The notes under the pieces are model-generated. The model saw only the letters and a list, made by a program, of their open reading frames with translations. It was not told the DNA's origin and ran no database searches. The position numbers and the translations under genes are program-made. DNA of 64,000 bases from Syncephalis fuscata (Eukaryota > Zoopagomycota > Zoopagomycetes > Zoopagales > Piptocephalidaceae). The stretch lies in the NCBI GenBank assembly GCA_025786725.1, contig JAHLTZ010000006.1:682001-746000 (forward strand), read 5' to 3'. Positions 23,983 through 37,232 of the stretch are shown here, piece by piece. Each line of letters opens with the position of its first letter. The first letter of the stretch is position 1.

Positions 23983-25951
23983 ATGGCTGACTCTCAATCA
24001 GCGTCTACCGCTACTAAATCGGAAACGACTACCACGTAAGTTGATCAGAATGTAGCTATTAACGGCACACCTACTGAACTGTGGTGAAAATTCAGCACGG
24101 CGAAAGAACATGAACAAGTTGTCACGCCCTGGGATGTAAGTAGAATTTGCGTGGTATATTTAAATCTGTAATAATCTCTTTATTATACTGGGAGTATAGG
24201 TTGAAGGCGCTGTAGTGGATGGCCAGGCACAAGCAATTGATTATGACAAACTGGTTATTCAGTTTGGTACTCGTTCAATTGATGCTGCTTTGCTAGAACG
24301 CTTTGAGAAGTTGACTGGTAAAGCGCCACATATGTTTTTACGCCGTGGTATCTTTTTTTCTCATCGGCAAGTATTGCTTGATAAGCACATTTGTCATTTT
24401 TATATTAATTTTTTATTATTGTTATTATTAACAATAGTGAATTGACTCGTGTATTGGATCGATATGAACAGGGCAAACCATTCTACTTGTATACAGGTCG
24501 TGGTCCAAGCAGTGCTTCAATGCATCTTGGTCATATGATTCCATTCATATTTTGTAAATGGTTACAGGATGTTTTTGATGTGCCACTTGTTATTCAGCTA
24601 ACTGGTAAATATACAGTTTATAATTAATATGAGCTTAGTAATAAGCTGTTCTAATAGATGACGAAAAGTTTTTGTTTAAGAACAATCTGACTATTGAGGC
24701 ATGCTTACAATATTCACGAGATAATGCCAAGGATATTATTGCCGTAGGATTTGATCCAAAGAAAACATTTATCTTTTCCAATTTATCACATGTTGGGTAA
24801 GTAGAATATTAATAGATTAATAGATTAATAATAATGGTAATTAGTGGTGCATTTTATCATAATGTTGTCAAGGTATCTCGTTGTATTACATCCAGTGCCT
24901 CAAAAGCGACATTTGGATTTACGGATAGGTAGAATAAATGAGCGATTGTTTATATAAATACTAATTATTTGATTTTATTAGCGATTGTGTAGGCAAACTG
25001 CACTTTGTGGCTGTTCAAGCTACACCATCATTTTCCAATTCATTCCCTCATATCTTTGGCGAAAAGAAGGATATTCCATGCCTTATTCCATGTGCTATTG
25101 ATCAGGTAGATATTCTATAATAATGTATTCAATAGACAGTTACTAACTAGAAAATAGGATCCATACTTTAGATTGACTCGAGATGTGGCACCTCGACTAA
25201 AATATCAAAAGCCTGCTTTGATTCATGCCAAATTCTTCCCGTCATTAAAGGTTGGCACTTTAATGATATCCAAATATACTGAATCTAATATTATTATTAT
25301 TACTACTATTAGGGACCACAATCTAAAATGAGTGCATCTGATGATTCATCCGCCATTTTCATGAGTGATACACCTGCCAAGATTAAGAACAAAGTAGCTT
25401 ATTAATAGTAATTACTCATATTGTGTTATTAATAATGTATTGTAGATTAACCGATATGCATTCTCCGGTGGCGGTGACACCATTGAATTACATCGTGAAC
25501 ACGGTGGTAATCCCGATGTTGATGTGGCTTACCAATTCCTTGGCATGTTTTTGGATGATGATGCCGAATTAAAACAAATTCACGATGTAACTAGCTGAAA
25601 TCAATTACTAATCACAATGTAGCTTACATGAAAACTGTAGACTTATCGTACCGGCGAATTGTCCACCAGTGAATTAAAGAAACGCTGTATCGAAGTGCTT
25701 CAAGGCATTGTTGGCGATTTCCAAGAGGCAAGAGGCAACAAATACATCATCTACATTATAAACTAATACATTTGCTTACTCTACAGAAAAAGGCCCAAAT
25801 TACCGATGCAGTAATTAGTCAGTTTATGGATGCATCTAAACAGATGGAATGGTCCGTTGCCAAAGCAGCTGCCAGCACTGCCCCAACCAGCGTAAACACT
25901 GCTTCGGATAGCACGAATCTTGAAACGGAAATCAAAGTTATTGCATCTTAG
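23983..25951 (+). CDS. WRS1: Tryptophan--tRNA ligase, cytoplasmic
   Basis: Class I aminoacyl-tRNA synthetase charging tRNA-Trp. Twelve exons: 23983-24035, 24096-24135, 24200-24366, 24438-24604, 24658-24796, 24846-24928, 24982-25105, 25158-25250, 25313-25393, 25446-25586, 25641-25727, 25787-25951. The HIGH-type motif is in [14 protein letters not shown] and the KMSKS-type motif in [13 protein letters not shown], both as in eukaryotic cytosolic TrpRS. All exon phases join cleanly. Two introns have GC donors: GCAAGT after 24366 and GCAAGA after 25727. The C-terminus ends ETEIKVIAS. The N-terminal extension is short, as in fungal enzymes. Confidence 0.96.
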
Positions 25952-26181
25952 CTGACAATAAATGAACATGACTCATTATTCGCACGTTCGGAGAAATTCT
26001 GGATGCCGAGTGTATAAAATTGATCGATTTGATTCCTACAAATTCTACACAAATAAATACATTCATTACAACGCGGTACACATCACATTCTATTGTTATT
26101 TTTCACTTTTCCAGATCTCACTTTTGAATTGCATTTAGCAATCGCTGCTACTACTACCACTACTACCACTACACATTCAGT

Positions 26182-26764
26182 ATGGCTCGTCGTCGCTCCG
26201 CCCCTATGCAGCAGCGCCGTTCGGCATCTACTATGGCTGCGCCAGCTCGTGCTGCACCTGCACCTCCTCCACCAGCTAGATCGGCTGCTGTAGCTCCACC
26301 GGCACCGACCGCACCCACTGCTACTGCCGCCGCACCTTCTCAAGGTCCAGGTCTTTTTGCTCAGGTAAGATTCATTGATGATCGTTATTAGTCATAATAA
26401 TGACACAGCATGAAAATTCAAAACTTACTCTATTGATCTTGCGCGATGACGTATTTAGATGGCATCGACAGCGGCTGGTGTTGCCGTAGGTTCGGCAGTT
26501 GGCCATACCCTTGGTGCCGGTCTTACCGGTATGTTTAGCGGCAGTGGTAGCGAGGCAGCTCCCGCTCCAGCGGCCGAACAGCCTGCTCCTCAGCCATACT
26601 ACGCACAAGCCAACACGACAACATCGTCGGTAGGCGCTACTTGCGAGGCAGATGCACGCGCTTTTACGCGCTGTATCGAACAAAACAACGGTGATATGAA
26701 TTCCTGTCAGTTCTATTTTGATATGCTTCGCCAATGCCAGCAATTCCAGGCCAATAGCATGTAA
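26182..26764 (+). CDS. Twin CX9C mitochondrial protein, CHCHD2/Mix17 family
   Basis: Two exons, 26182-26364 and 26459-26764, giving 162 residues. The N-terminus is Ala/Pro-rich and basic (MARRRSAPMQQRRSAS), with a central glycine/alanine segment (VAVGSAVGHTLGAGLTG) typical of the family. The C-terminal CHCH fold has two CX9C motifs: C-EADARAFTR-C and C-QFYFDMLRQ-C. Members reside in the intermembrane space and are oxidised by the Mia40 relay. Follows WRS1 on the same strand, about 230 bases downstream, probably as an independent unit. Confidence 0.9.
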
Positions 26765-27689
26765 TTGTCGAGCTCATCACGACTGATAATAAAGAAAATC
26801 AATGCATTAATTTTATTATAGATTTAGCGCATATAAAACTAAAATACTTTGTAATTAGCTTAATTTATAGTGTATTACTGTGGAATTTTTTATCAGTGTT
26901 TAATTCAAATATAACAAAACATAGTTACTATTCCACTGTTTAAGTATAATAAGCAAAACAAATAGATTTGTAATTATGAACTTGCCTAGAGTAATAGTTG
27001 CTTTGTATTAATAATACTAAAAATATTGTTCTATAAAATACATTGAAATAATATTTAGGTCAGCACTGTGTCTACTCAACTAGCTATTCAGATGAATAAG
27101 TAGATGTAATTGTTGGTATAGTAATATGGATTAGATATTGATAAACACAAACTTATTGTGTGCAAATGAAACGACCATATTTATAGCTCATGTAAATTGT
27201 TTGTATGCATTTGACGATTGTAAAATAATAACAATATTAAATTCTACAAATAGCATGTAGCAGAGTGGTAGATTTGATAGTAACTTTAATTATACTGAGG
27301 CTATAATTAAATTAATATATTAATTTTATTTGCATATTACCGATGTTTTATTATTTATATTATCGCTAGCATATAGTATACAAGTTTGAATTTAAAATTA
27401 ATAATGCGATAGTAAAAGCACAATATGTGCATTATTTAGTATTTTTATAAGCTGCTATAATAATTTGATTCAACACTAGCGCATATTCATCCATTAGTAT
27501 TATTTTGCGCTATACTTTGATTTACGTAATGGAAAAATAAAATGGCCAGTCGCGTAATTATAGTTTTAAACAAATTGCTTAAAAATGGCGTCAATAACAG
27601 TAATAATTATCAATCAATAATACTAGTTATAATAATACTAGTGTTTTAATATAAATGGCAATAGCATATTGTACAATGAATAGTAGATG
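26765..27689. other. Intergenic, AT-rich
   Basis: Region between the 3' ends of two convergent genes. Strongly AT-rich, no ORF of note, no repeat recognised. Confidence 0.5.
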
Positions 27690-28686
27690 TTAGTTATCAG
27701 CTAGTGAAAATTCATTGGCAGTCTCAGTTTGTGGGATATTTGGCGTATGAGTGGTTTTTGGACAGCTGGACAAAGTGGCTCTTCGCGTACCATTACAATG
27801 CCGTATTAGAATAGTTGAGGAAGTTACCCTAGTTAGAGTTAGTATTGCCATTCTACTAGCAAAATTATTAACGTTCTTACCAATCAACAAGGACAAATAT
27901 TTCGGATAAATCTCCAAATGCATCAAAAATAATAATTGCTCCACAAACTAGTTTGCATAACATCGCTAAACACATTACTTGAATGCCTTCACGTGCCAGC
28001 CTTCTCCAGGCGTCCGAGCCGAACATCCTGTACTGTTGGTGTGCAACGTAGGCAAAGATAGTTGTAAACATCAACTGGCTTGGTGCTTCAATGCCCATCC
28101 AGATCCATGGAAGATAGTATGGGTAGTAAAAGGTACACCCACGCTTTAGGTCGATGAGTATCGGACAAATTGCCCACGTAATTATAGAAATTATTATTTG
28201 TGGCAAAATAAATATTATTCCAACTATAAGAACCCATCGTTTTCGAAGTAGAATTAAGTATGCCTTTTGTAGTATTATAGCACTGTTGCACATCGAAGAA
28301 ATGGCAAGACCAAATGCCAAATACCAAATCGCCATTCGACAAGTAAGATATATATAGGACATTGCTAACATAACACACATGACCCAGGTAATACCAAATA
28401 TCGGCGATATGATACAAAACCAGCCTGAAAGCACGCGTGGGCGGCTTTTGATCATTTTAAAGGCAATGCCTAGATTATTGAAGAATATCCAGGCAAGAAC
28501 GATATTAATGAGTACCTGTCTTTGTAAGCCTTCAAGGCAGTCTTTTGGCGTCTTGGTTTGTGACTCTCGCTCTATTAGAACCGAAGGATCTATCTCACCG
28601 AGCGGATGCAGCGGAATACCAAGCACATATGTGGCGTTTACTAGCCATTTTGTACCGAGCTGGTCGTTATTGTAAAAGACGGGCAT
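27690..28686 (-). CDS. Seven-transmembrane (GPCR-like) protein, unknown ligand
   Basis: The main exon (28686 to about 27875) encodes a hydrophilic N-terminus and six to seven hydrophobic segments, for example around VLINIVLAWIFFNNLG, WFCIISPIFGITWVMC, WYLAFGLAISSMCNSA, VLIVGIIFILPQIII and IQVMCLAMLCKLVC. A C-terminal polar tail (SRMAILTLTRV to NEFSLADN, stop at 27690) is in frame only if a 25-base segment GTAAGA...GCTAG (about 27882-27858) is removed. Otherwise the protein ends just after FVLVDW. Upstream open segments (29060-28863) may be further 5' exons but the joins are unclear. No known GPCR signature was identified; topology only. Confidence 0.6.
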
Positions 28687-30049
28687 AGAATTAAAAACAA
28701 ATGCAAATTTAAGGGCTAGAAAGTTGAGCTTGAAACAGAATTAATGTATATATGTGCCAGATAACTAACAAAATGTAAAAATACAAGGTTAAGTCTCAAG
28801 TTGCTAAGTAGTGCAACATGTAACTACCTCAGGCGCTACCATCTCAATACAACGGTTGGTAATTAAATCAAGTACCTCGCATATTGGAGATATTCATTTA
28901 TTTGGGGATACGCTAAGGCGAGACGCCCTATGCCTGCATTTGGTTCATCATGCACGAGGCCACCAGTTGGATAATAGACATGCGTAGCCGATAAAACGAT
29001 ATCATAATTTGTACTGCATAAATGTCGACACCATTTAACATCAAAACAGGAGTGTAGCACAGATAAATTAACGAACGCTTTTGGACAAAAACCATTACTG
29101 CAGTTACCGACTTTAATCGATTTTACTGAGCAGAAAGTGAATATTTCAGTATATCATTTACCGCTTATTCTTTGCATTGTACATTAAATGAAGCAATATG
29201 CATCCGCCATGCTACAGACATATACAGAAGTGGTGGGCATGCTGCAGTAGCCAACCCTGCAAAAGGCTGAATTGGAAGTATAGGACTGTATTGCAGTGTG
29301 AAGACTAAGCGGCATATTCATTATGAAAATAGGCGAATCACAAAGATAACAAAGAAATTGCTGCAAGGATGCAAGATCGGTACTGATAACCACATGGACA
29401 GGCAGAAACTGTACCACCAATGAGGTCTAGACCAAACAGATAGTTTTGTTTGTAGTTTTAAATAATTGCCCTTCATTAGTTTACAAGCTATGAACAACAG
29501 TCCATTGGTGGCAGGAATAATGCCGATAAACTTTGTCAATGGTACTAAAAATAAGCACCTTAGTTTGATCGGCATGCGCAATGTAACAACAATACATTGT
29601 AGTTATAGATTATTGCTAAATAAAGCAGGTTTATATATATATGTAATAGTAATATGGTCTATTTAAATCGTTAATTGTAACTTAATAATAATAACAAACA
29701 ATTTTTTGTCACAAATATCACATACGTAGTATTAGTTATTGCTCACAAGACATTATTCTTGAAAGTAATAAGTTTATATATTATGCAAAATATTGTAAAT
29801 AGAAATTTCTTGGGTGGCAGTTCACCATAAATGCATGTTGATGCTTTGCAATACACGATCTAGCAAATGCTTGTGCAAATATTTCTAGCAATTATACGGT
29901 GCTACTGCAAACTACCGCATGATCTATAGATATAGACTGCCAAATAAAGTAATGCTGTATTGCGACAAGCACACATAATTGTAAGCTAGAATTTAGATAT
30001 TATCCGTTAACTGAATAGATTCTGCGTAAGAATTTGATATGGTATTAGT
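28687..30049. other. Possible 5' exons or remnants of the 7TM gene, otherwise spacer
   Basis: On the minus strand, 29060-28866 reads NYDIVLSATHVYYPTGG and GRLALAYPQINEYLQYA before a possible donor (GTACTT). 29581-29184 holds hydrophobic fragments in shifting frames. These may be exons or a decayed copy of a membrane protein. I could not build a consistent gene model. Confidence 0.35.
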
Positions 30050-31554
30050 TTATTTACTTTTACACAAGCATGATGGAGTTTTCCCGAGTATGCCGGCACA
30101 AAGATTTTCAACTGCTGTAACTGCCATTGCATTGCGTGTCTCATGCGTTGCACTAGCAATGTGTGGTACAACAATGCAGTTTTTTAGTAATAGTAATTCG
30201 TGATTTGCTGGCAATGGTTCGGGCACAGCTACATCCAAACCGGCACCGTATAACCGGTTTTCTTTCAGTGCTCGCACAAGTCCATCTTGATCAATAACAC
30301 CGCCACGTGCTGTATTTACCAATATTGATGACGATTTCATTGCGCAGAATTCATTGTAGCCAAGTATATTGCGTGTTGTATTATTAAGACTACAGCAAAC
30401 ACAGAGAATGTCCGATTCTTTTAACAATGTATCCAGCGACACAAATTCGCCATTGACCTCGTCTGCTTCTGGACGCGGCGAGTTACCGTGATACAGAATA
30501 CGACCTACGTTGAATGCACGCAATCGTTTTGCCGTAGCCAAACCAATGCGTCCCATGCCAAGAATGCCGACAGTCTTGCCTCCGATGTGCATTCCTGATC
30601 ATTTTTTCAGTTAATTTAATATTATATAAATTTAATTGCACTAACCTCGTATCCAACTCTGTAGCCATACTCCTTCCTTATAGTAATATTAATAACTGCA
30701 AACATCAACCCATTTAAAAAATACCTTTTCCATTCGTGCCGCATCAATGGCCTATTGCCAATGCATCAATAATAGGAATTGTGAACATATCATTTTCCTA
30801 CCTCATTGAGCCTTCGAGCAACTGCCAATACCAGGGTAACAGTAAGATCAGCACTGGCGTCAGTAAGCGCATCAGGTGTATTACATACGGTAATACCGTG
30901 AGTTTGAGCTGTTTCTACATCAATATGATCAAAGCCGGCCGACATGGTTGATACAATCTAAATAAGCGTTAATCCAGCTATTTTCTAGCGTATTGTACTA
31001 ATCAGCATACTTTTAAGCTGGTTCCTTATTATTTAAAAAGTATGTTTGGTATTAGTGATAATGTTTAGATCAAACAATATGATGGAGCTGCGTACCTGCA
31101 TATGTAAGTACTTCTTTATTGATCGGCAAATCTACTTTGCATAGTATACCGTTTACGCCTGTAAGTAACAAGGCCATTAAATTAGATCTACGTATATGAT
31201 GCGCTAATAAAAGCACGCTACCTTTTTTTAACAGTTCATAAAATGTTTGCTGTGAAATAATTTGTTCATGCTCCCATTGCTCAATGATCCATCCGTATTT
31301 CCTATTTATTTGTTAATAATGGTAATAATTCATTTATATTCTTACCTTGCCCTCTCATTCAGCAGTTTCTGTCCTTCATGTGGAAGCGGAAATGTAACTA
31401 CTATCCGCTGTGTATTTTGAATTGGCGATCGTTTAATTCTTGATGATTTACAATTTGTAAGTGATCTGCTAAAAGGTACGAGTATATCGCGTGCCAGAAG
31501 AATGTTTGATTGACCGAAAGTACCGGTGATTTGCTTGGTGCTTATTTCTTCCAT
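30050..31554 (-). CDS. D-2-hydroxyacid dehydrogenase, glyoxylate/hydroxypyruvate reductase type, copy 1
   Basis: NAD(P)-dependent reductase of the GRHPR branch. The last exon (from about 30592 to 30050) carries the Rossmann motif [16 protein letters not shown], the catalytic Arg in [12 protein letters not shown], Glu in [12 protein letters not shown] and His in [13 protein letters not shown]. Upstream exons read from the minus strand: the start at 31554 (MEEISTKQITG) ending ERAR at donor 31345, then KYGWIIEQWEHE, a segment with GVNGILCKV, one with STMSAGFDHIDV (substrate-side loop), and short connectors. First of four tandem copies. The N-terminus is longer than in copy 4 (36875), so the start is less certain than the function. 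Confidence 0.82.
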
Positions 31555-32152
31555 TTTAAAGAGTTATAATAGTAATATTGTGTATTAAATTGCTGATCTG
31601 AACGGTAAGAAAATTATGCTAAAGCGTAGACGTAGACAAAACTCCACATACCTAACTGCTTTTAAATTAATCTCATCAATAAATAGCCTCTTTGCATTAA
31701 GCATATGCGCGAGATATCCAATGCCTCAGGGGCAATACCAAGTCTATGTAAACTAAGGCTTCGCTAGGGGGTAGCGTTAAGGAGATTGATTGTCTGATAT
31801 TGTGGCGTACCAAATCACAGTCATTAAAATTTGACTATACGGGTGTGTAGTTTAATGCATTCTATTGTTATGCAGTAGTGACCATTAATCGAATATAAAA
31901 GCATTTACATTACATTGCATGTATTTATTTAGCAATGCTTTAAAAATGGCCAATTGTTTTATTGAACATTACATAATGTTTGCAATGGTTTTTATGCAAA
32001 TTTGTCTACTAACATATGCAAAAATGCTAACAATATTTATTTAAATAATAGTATAGATAGTTAGAATAATAGCTAAATAATAAAATCATATACTCAATGA
32101 AATTATTAAACTTTTAAATGGTTTATAATAAAACATATGTACATGGCATTGA
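31555..32152. other. Spacer between reductase copies 1 and 2
   Basis: AT-rich spacer; no exon or repeat recognised. Confidence 0.4.
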
Positions 32153-33670
32153 TTACAATGAATAAGGTAATGGTTTTGCCATTAATCCAGCGCAAAGATT
32201 TTCAACAGCAGTAACCGCCATTGTGTTGCGTGTCTCGTGCGTTGCACTAGCAATGTGCGGTACAACAATGCAATTTTTTAACGACAATAACTCATGATTT
32301 GCCGGCAATGGCTCAGGTATTGCTACATCTAGACCGGCACCGCATATCTGGTCTTCTTTCAGTGCTCGTACAAGTCCATCTTGATCAATAACACCGCCAC
32401 GTGCTGTATTTACCAATATTGATGACGATTTCATTGCGCAGAATTCATTGTAGCCAAGTATATTGCGTGTTGTATTATTAAGACTACAGCAAACACAGAG
32501 AATGTCCGATTCTTTTAACAATGTATCCAGCGACACAAATTCGCCATTGACCTCGTCTGCTTCTGGACGCGGCGAATTACCGTGATACAAAATACGACCT
32601 ACGTTGAATGCACGCAAGCGTTTTGCCGTAGCCAAACCAATGCGTCCCATGCCAAGAATGCCGACGGTTTTGCCTCCGATGTGTGTTCCTATTTAATGAA
32701 TATTAGTTATGTTACAGCATCACTAAATTTTCATACCCAAAATCCAGCTTTGCTCCCAAGTTCCTGGCTAAGTTATTTAAAAAAATGTTAAAAGCGGTGT
32801 AAAATAATTACAGTTGTATACTTACTCTGCCTTCACGCACAGCATCAATGGCCTGAATGATAATGACAGTTAATGTATATTTTAGTTACTTTTTATTATT
32901 ACCTCGTTTAGTCTGCGTGCAGTAGCCAATACTAGCGTCACTGTCATATCTGCGCTGGCATCTGTAAGAGCGTCGGGAGTGTATCCTACTTGGATGTTAC
33001 GCTTTTTGGCAGCTTTTAGATCAATATGATCATAACCGACCGACATGGTCGAAACCACCTATTGATTAGCCAATTTAGCTAGCCTACACTTTATTGAACG
33101 TGCTTCGAATCTATTATACCTTCAGTTCGTTTCCTGCATTGACGTCAATAGGAAGAAACCAAGCTATATAAAAAACACTTACCTGCCTCGTAAAACATAT
33201 CGTTTCCAATAGGTACGCCTAGTTTACAAATAATTCCATTTGGTTTACTTGCAGACAGGGCAAGTAAAAGATTGCAGGGAATCGTTGTATCTTTTCTCCA
33301 TTGTATCAGAGACCAGCCATGCTGCCTATCACTACTGTTAGCATAACTAGATTATCGAGTATTTTGGCACTTGCTTCACTCTGTCCTCCAAAACACGCTG
33401 GCCATCAGGTGGAAGGTAGTAAGTGGCTAGAATGCGCGGGCTACTGGGTTTACTTCCGGGCGTAACATGAACATATTTGGACAAATCCTCAGCTTGAAGT
33501 AGCAGATCTGGTGGTGTTGCAATATGCGCAATAGATAGCTCTTTGGTCGTTATGTCATGCTGTAAAATGATATCGAGAACGCTTGGTGTTTGTGTTGTGT
33601 GCTTCATATTGGTGAAATATATTACCACTGAACGATGTGTTTGCAAAAAAACAGCTAAACGCTTTCGCAA
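32153..33670 (-). CDS. D-2-hydroxyacid dehydrogenase, GRHPR type, copy 2
   Basis: Same architecture as copy 1. The catalytic exon ends at 32153 after [17 protein letters not shown]. It has [37 protein letters not shown] and [13 protein letters not shown]. Upstream exons include HGWSLIQW with [26 protein letters not shown], and a 5' exon with [14 protein letters not shown]. The first exon is open to 33670, but an internal Met ([10 protein letters not shown]) is an equally likely start. Its donor (GTGAAG, after DR) is weak, so that junction is uncertain. About 340 bases of the catalytic exon are nearly identical to copy 1 while the flanks differ. Confidence 0.75.
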
Positions 33671-33960
33671 ATTTATACTAAAGCTTTTGCAATAACTTAT
33701 TTTAAATATGAAGGCTTAGTAACCATTGCCAAGTTATACAAAATATAGATAACGCTGATACTCATGTTATTTAAATTTATTGGCTCGGCAATTTACACGA
33801 AATTAAATAAATTTAGTATTTGCCAGCAATAAGTTGGGCTGAAGTAAAAGCCGGTCTATTTAGTTTCGCTTGGTTTATAAAATAATTACAACGTTTTTAA
33901 ATTGTATCAATTTTGCCTTGATATAGGCTTATTGGCGGTTTATTATAGCCGACATATTAA

Positions 33961-35184
33961 TGAGCTCCAGAAACACCAGCACAGAGATTCTCCACAGTTA
34001 GTATAGCCATTTCATTATAAGTTTCAACAGTGGCACTACCAATATGTGAAAGTACTGTGCAATTTTAAGACTTAGTAGGGGATAATTGGGCGGCAATGGC
34101 TCGGGAGTGGTGATGTCCAAGCCAGCCGCAGCAATACTCAACTCCTTAAGTACGCGCAATAGTCCATCCTGTTCAATGATGCCACCACGGGCTGTATTCA
34201 CAATGATAGATGTTGATTTTATTTAGCAGAAATTATTTTAGCAGCTGCTTATACAAAACAATTTCACTATTCATTTCAGTTACTTCAGGCCATGGTGCGC
34301 AATTATAATAAATAATACGGTTTATTCCAAATGTTCCCATTTCTTTGCTGTTGCCAAACTAATACGGCCATACTAAATACACTTAAAGTTTTGCCGCCAA
34401 GATCTATTCCTATGGCGATAGTTAGAACAGATGCTATTCACACTAGATGACGTACCAAGAAGCCATGTTGCATTTCCTAAGACCCACGACAATCGGCTTA
34501 CAAATTAACTATTATTAATAAATTGGATTACAAATGACTTACTGTTCCATTTTTCACGGCATCGATTGCCTATCATTTACAAATAATTGTCACCATCTTG
34601 GTATTAGCTGTATTAGTGTAATCACCTTATCCAAGCGATGAGACACGGCTAATGCCAATGTCACGAGCAGATTGGCCGTAGCATCAGTCAGTACATCTGG
34701 TGTATGGCCAACTTAAATACCGCATTGTTTCACATACTCAAAATTAATGTTCATAGCCCACGGCTATTGTAGATATCACCTAAAATAGCATGTGAAGTAG
34801 CAGCATCTTACAGTTAATTGATATTCTGACCTTTAATCGCTCACTTATATCTACTCTATTAGCTATTATAGCAGTTTATATTCTACTGCCTACCAGCAAG
34901 TTTAATTAACTTTTTATCAATAGTATTTGCTCCTCTGTATACTATTTCATCAACTCATTAAAACTATATTAAAATCAGCACAAAGATACACATATATTAT
35001 TTGCCTGGTGTCACTACGTTGAATAATTTTTTACAAGTCATTGGTGTTGCATTTTGAATTGGTTCCCAGCCATGTTCACTATTCAATGATTAAATGGTTT
35101 TTTAGCGTAAATGTCACTTGCATATTTTTCACGCATTTTCTGCCCAGCCTATGCTAAAATAGAATTTGCTACGATACGTATCAT
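33961..35184 (-). pseudogene. Decayed GRHPR-type reductase, copy 3
   Basis: Aligned by order with copy 4 (36875-35551), including the start (MIRIVA, near 35184), NTARGGIIEQDG and the TTPEPLPPNYPLL segment. The Rossmann glycine motif is replaced by unrelated residues (GKTLSVFSM), part of the catalytic exon is deleted, and frameshifts occur around 34060 and 34230. Clearly non-functional. Confidence 0.85.
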
Positions 35185-35550
35185 TGTTGCTAGTTTGCAG
35201 ATATATGAAAGTAAAAGCAAAGAGATATAAGTTTTACAATAGTTAAACCAATGCAAATATTTTATTTAAAGTAACGCTGTAATTCAATAGTGGCTGCTAC
35301 ACGAATTACAGTTTTGAAGCAGGTAAAGCAACAAAGCAACGCTTATAAATAAATACAACTTTTTTAAAAATATGCTAAAACTTATTATTTTCTATCTAAA
35401 TGCAAAATAGCGTTTGGAATATGGCAAAGTTTAGAATATGAAGCTGAATGTAAGAAAAGTTAATAATTACTAAATATAATAATAACTATATTAACAAAAT
35501 ATGTTGTGATAAGATCTAGCTAAATGCTAATAAAAATCATTAACAGTTTA

Positions 35551-36875
35551 TTATAGTCCACGTATTACTGGGGATCCAGAAACACCGGCACAGAGATTCT
35601 CCACAGTTAGTATAGCCATTTCATTGCGAGTTTCAACAGTGGCACTACCAATATGTGGCAATACTATGCAATTTTTGAGACTTAGTAGGGGATGACTGGG
35701 CGACAATGGCTCGGGAGTGGTGACGTCCAAGCCTGCTGCACCAATCTTCTTTTCTTCAAGTGCACGCACCAATCCATCCTGCTCAATAATGCCACCACGA
35801 GCTGTATTCACAACGATAGATGTTGATTTCATCTGACAGAATTGTTCGTAGCCTAGCATGTGCTTGGTACTTTCAGTGAGACTGCAGCAAATACACAGAA
35901 TATCCGATTGTTTTAGTAGCTGCTCAAACGAAACAAGTTCGCCATCCACCTCCGCTGCATAGGAACTTGATGAGCGATTATAGTAAATAACACGATTCAT
36001 GCCAAATGCCTTCAGCCTTTTTGCTGTTGCCAAACCAATACGCCCCATACCAAGTATGCCTAGTGTTTTGCCACGAAGTTCCATTCCTATGGCAATAGTT
36101 AGGATAGATGCTATTTATAATAGGTAGCATACCAAGAAGCCATGTTGGATCCCATGTCGTCCACTGCAGTCAGCTTGTAGATTAATTGCTATTAATAAGT
36201 TGGATTACAAATGACTTACTGTTCCATTTCTCACGGCATCAATTGCCTATCATTTACAATTGTTATTATTTGATAATAGCTATACTAACACACTTACCTC
36301 GCCCAAGCGGCGACATATAGCCAGTGTCAATGCCACGGTCAGATCGGCCGTAGCATCAGTCAGCACATCTGGTGTATGGCCAACTTGAACACCGCACTGT
36401 TTTGCATACTCAAGATCAATGTGATCATAGCCCACACTAAGTGTAGCTATAACCTAAAGTACGATGTAAAACAAAAAGCATTCCACAATCGACCAATACA
36501 CTAACCTTTAGTTGTTGACCTATATTCGTCTTATTAATTATAATAGCAACTTTATATCCTACTACTCACCAGCAAGGTCTATAATCTTTTTATCAATAGT
36601 ATTTGATGATTTGCACACTATTCCATCGACTCCTTAAGTTCATACTGAGATCAATACATACAAATAGAAAAAGATATACATATTATTTACCTAAAGCCAC
36701 TGCTTCAGCTATTCGTTCATAAGTCATTGCAGTGCTGTCTTGAATTACTTCCCAGTTGCGTTCACTATTCAATAGTTAAACAGTTTTCTTAGTAAAATGT
36801 CACTTACCTTGCATATTTTTCAAACAACTCCTGTCCAGCTGGGGGCAGTATATAAGTTGCTACGACGCGAACCAT
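35551..36875 (-). CDS. D-2-hydroxyacid dehydrogenase, GRHPR type, copy 4
   Basis: Starts MVRVVATYILPPAGQ at 36875, without the N-terminal extension seen in copies 1 and 2, which suits the family. Several short exons follow, then the catalytic exon 36084-35551. That exon has [58 protein letters not shown] and a C-terminus VIRGL. All catalytic residues (Arg, Glu, His) are visible. Closest in layout to pseudogene copy 3 next to it. Confidence 0.85.
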
Positions 36876-37232
36876 TGTCGGTAATATGTTGGTATGTGAA
36901 AATAGAAAATAGAAAATGTTACGACAATTAAATCAATAAACGTACGTCATCGTTTACATTTAGTTCAAGATGGTGCTACATATAATTCGTATGACATTTG
37001 CTGTTGATGCAAATTAAATATAGATGCAAGAGTCGTACTTTGTTCTTGTTATTGCCGTAGAAAAGCATCGAATGTGTATATTAGCTATAGATTATATTGT
37101 ATTTTCATGTTAAACAGTCAGCAAACCACTGTATCATCTGTTATTTTGCAATCATTTCTTATAAATATAATTCACTGTAACATCAAACATTTAAAATTTA
37201 CTAATACATAAAAAAGATAGTGCTGTAGCCGT
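36876..37232. other. Spacer, AT-rich
   Basis: Between reductase copy 4 (5' end) and the 3' end of the multi-pass protein gene. Nothing recognised. Confidence 0.4.

Noticed and set aside
26083-26343. Cys/Ser/Arg-rich minus-strand ORF
   Set aside because: Antisense shadow of the Ala/Pro-rich exon of the twin-CX9C gene.
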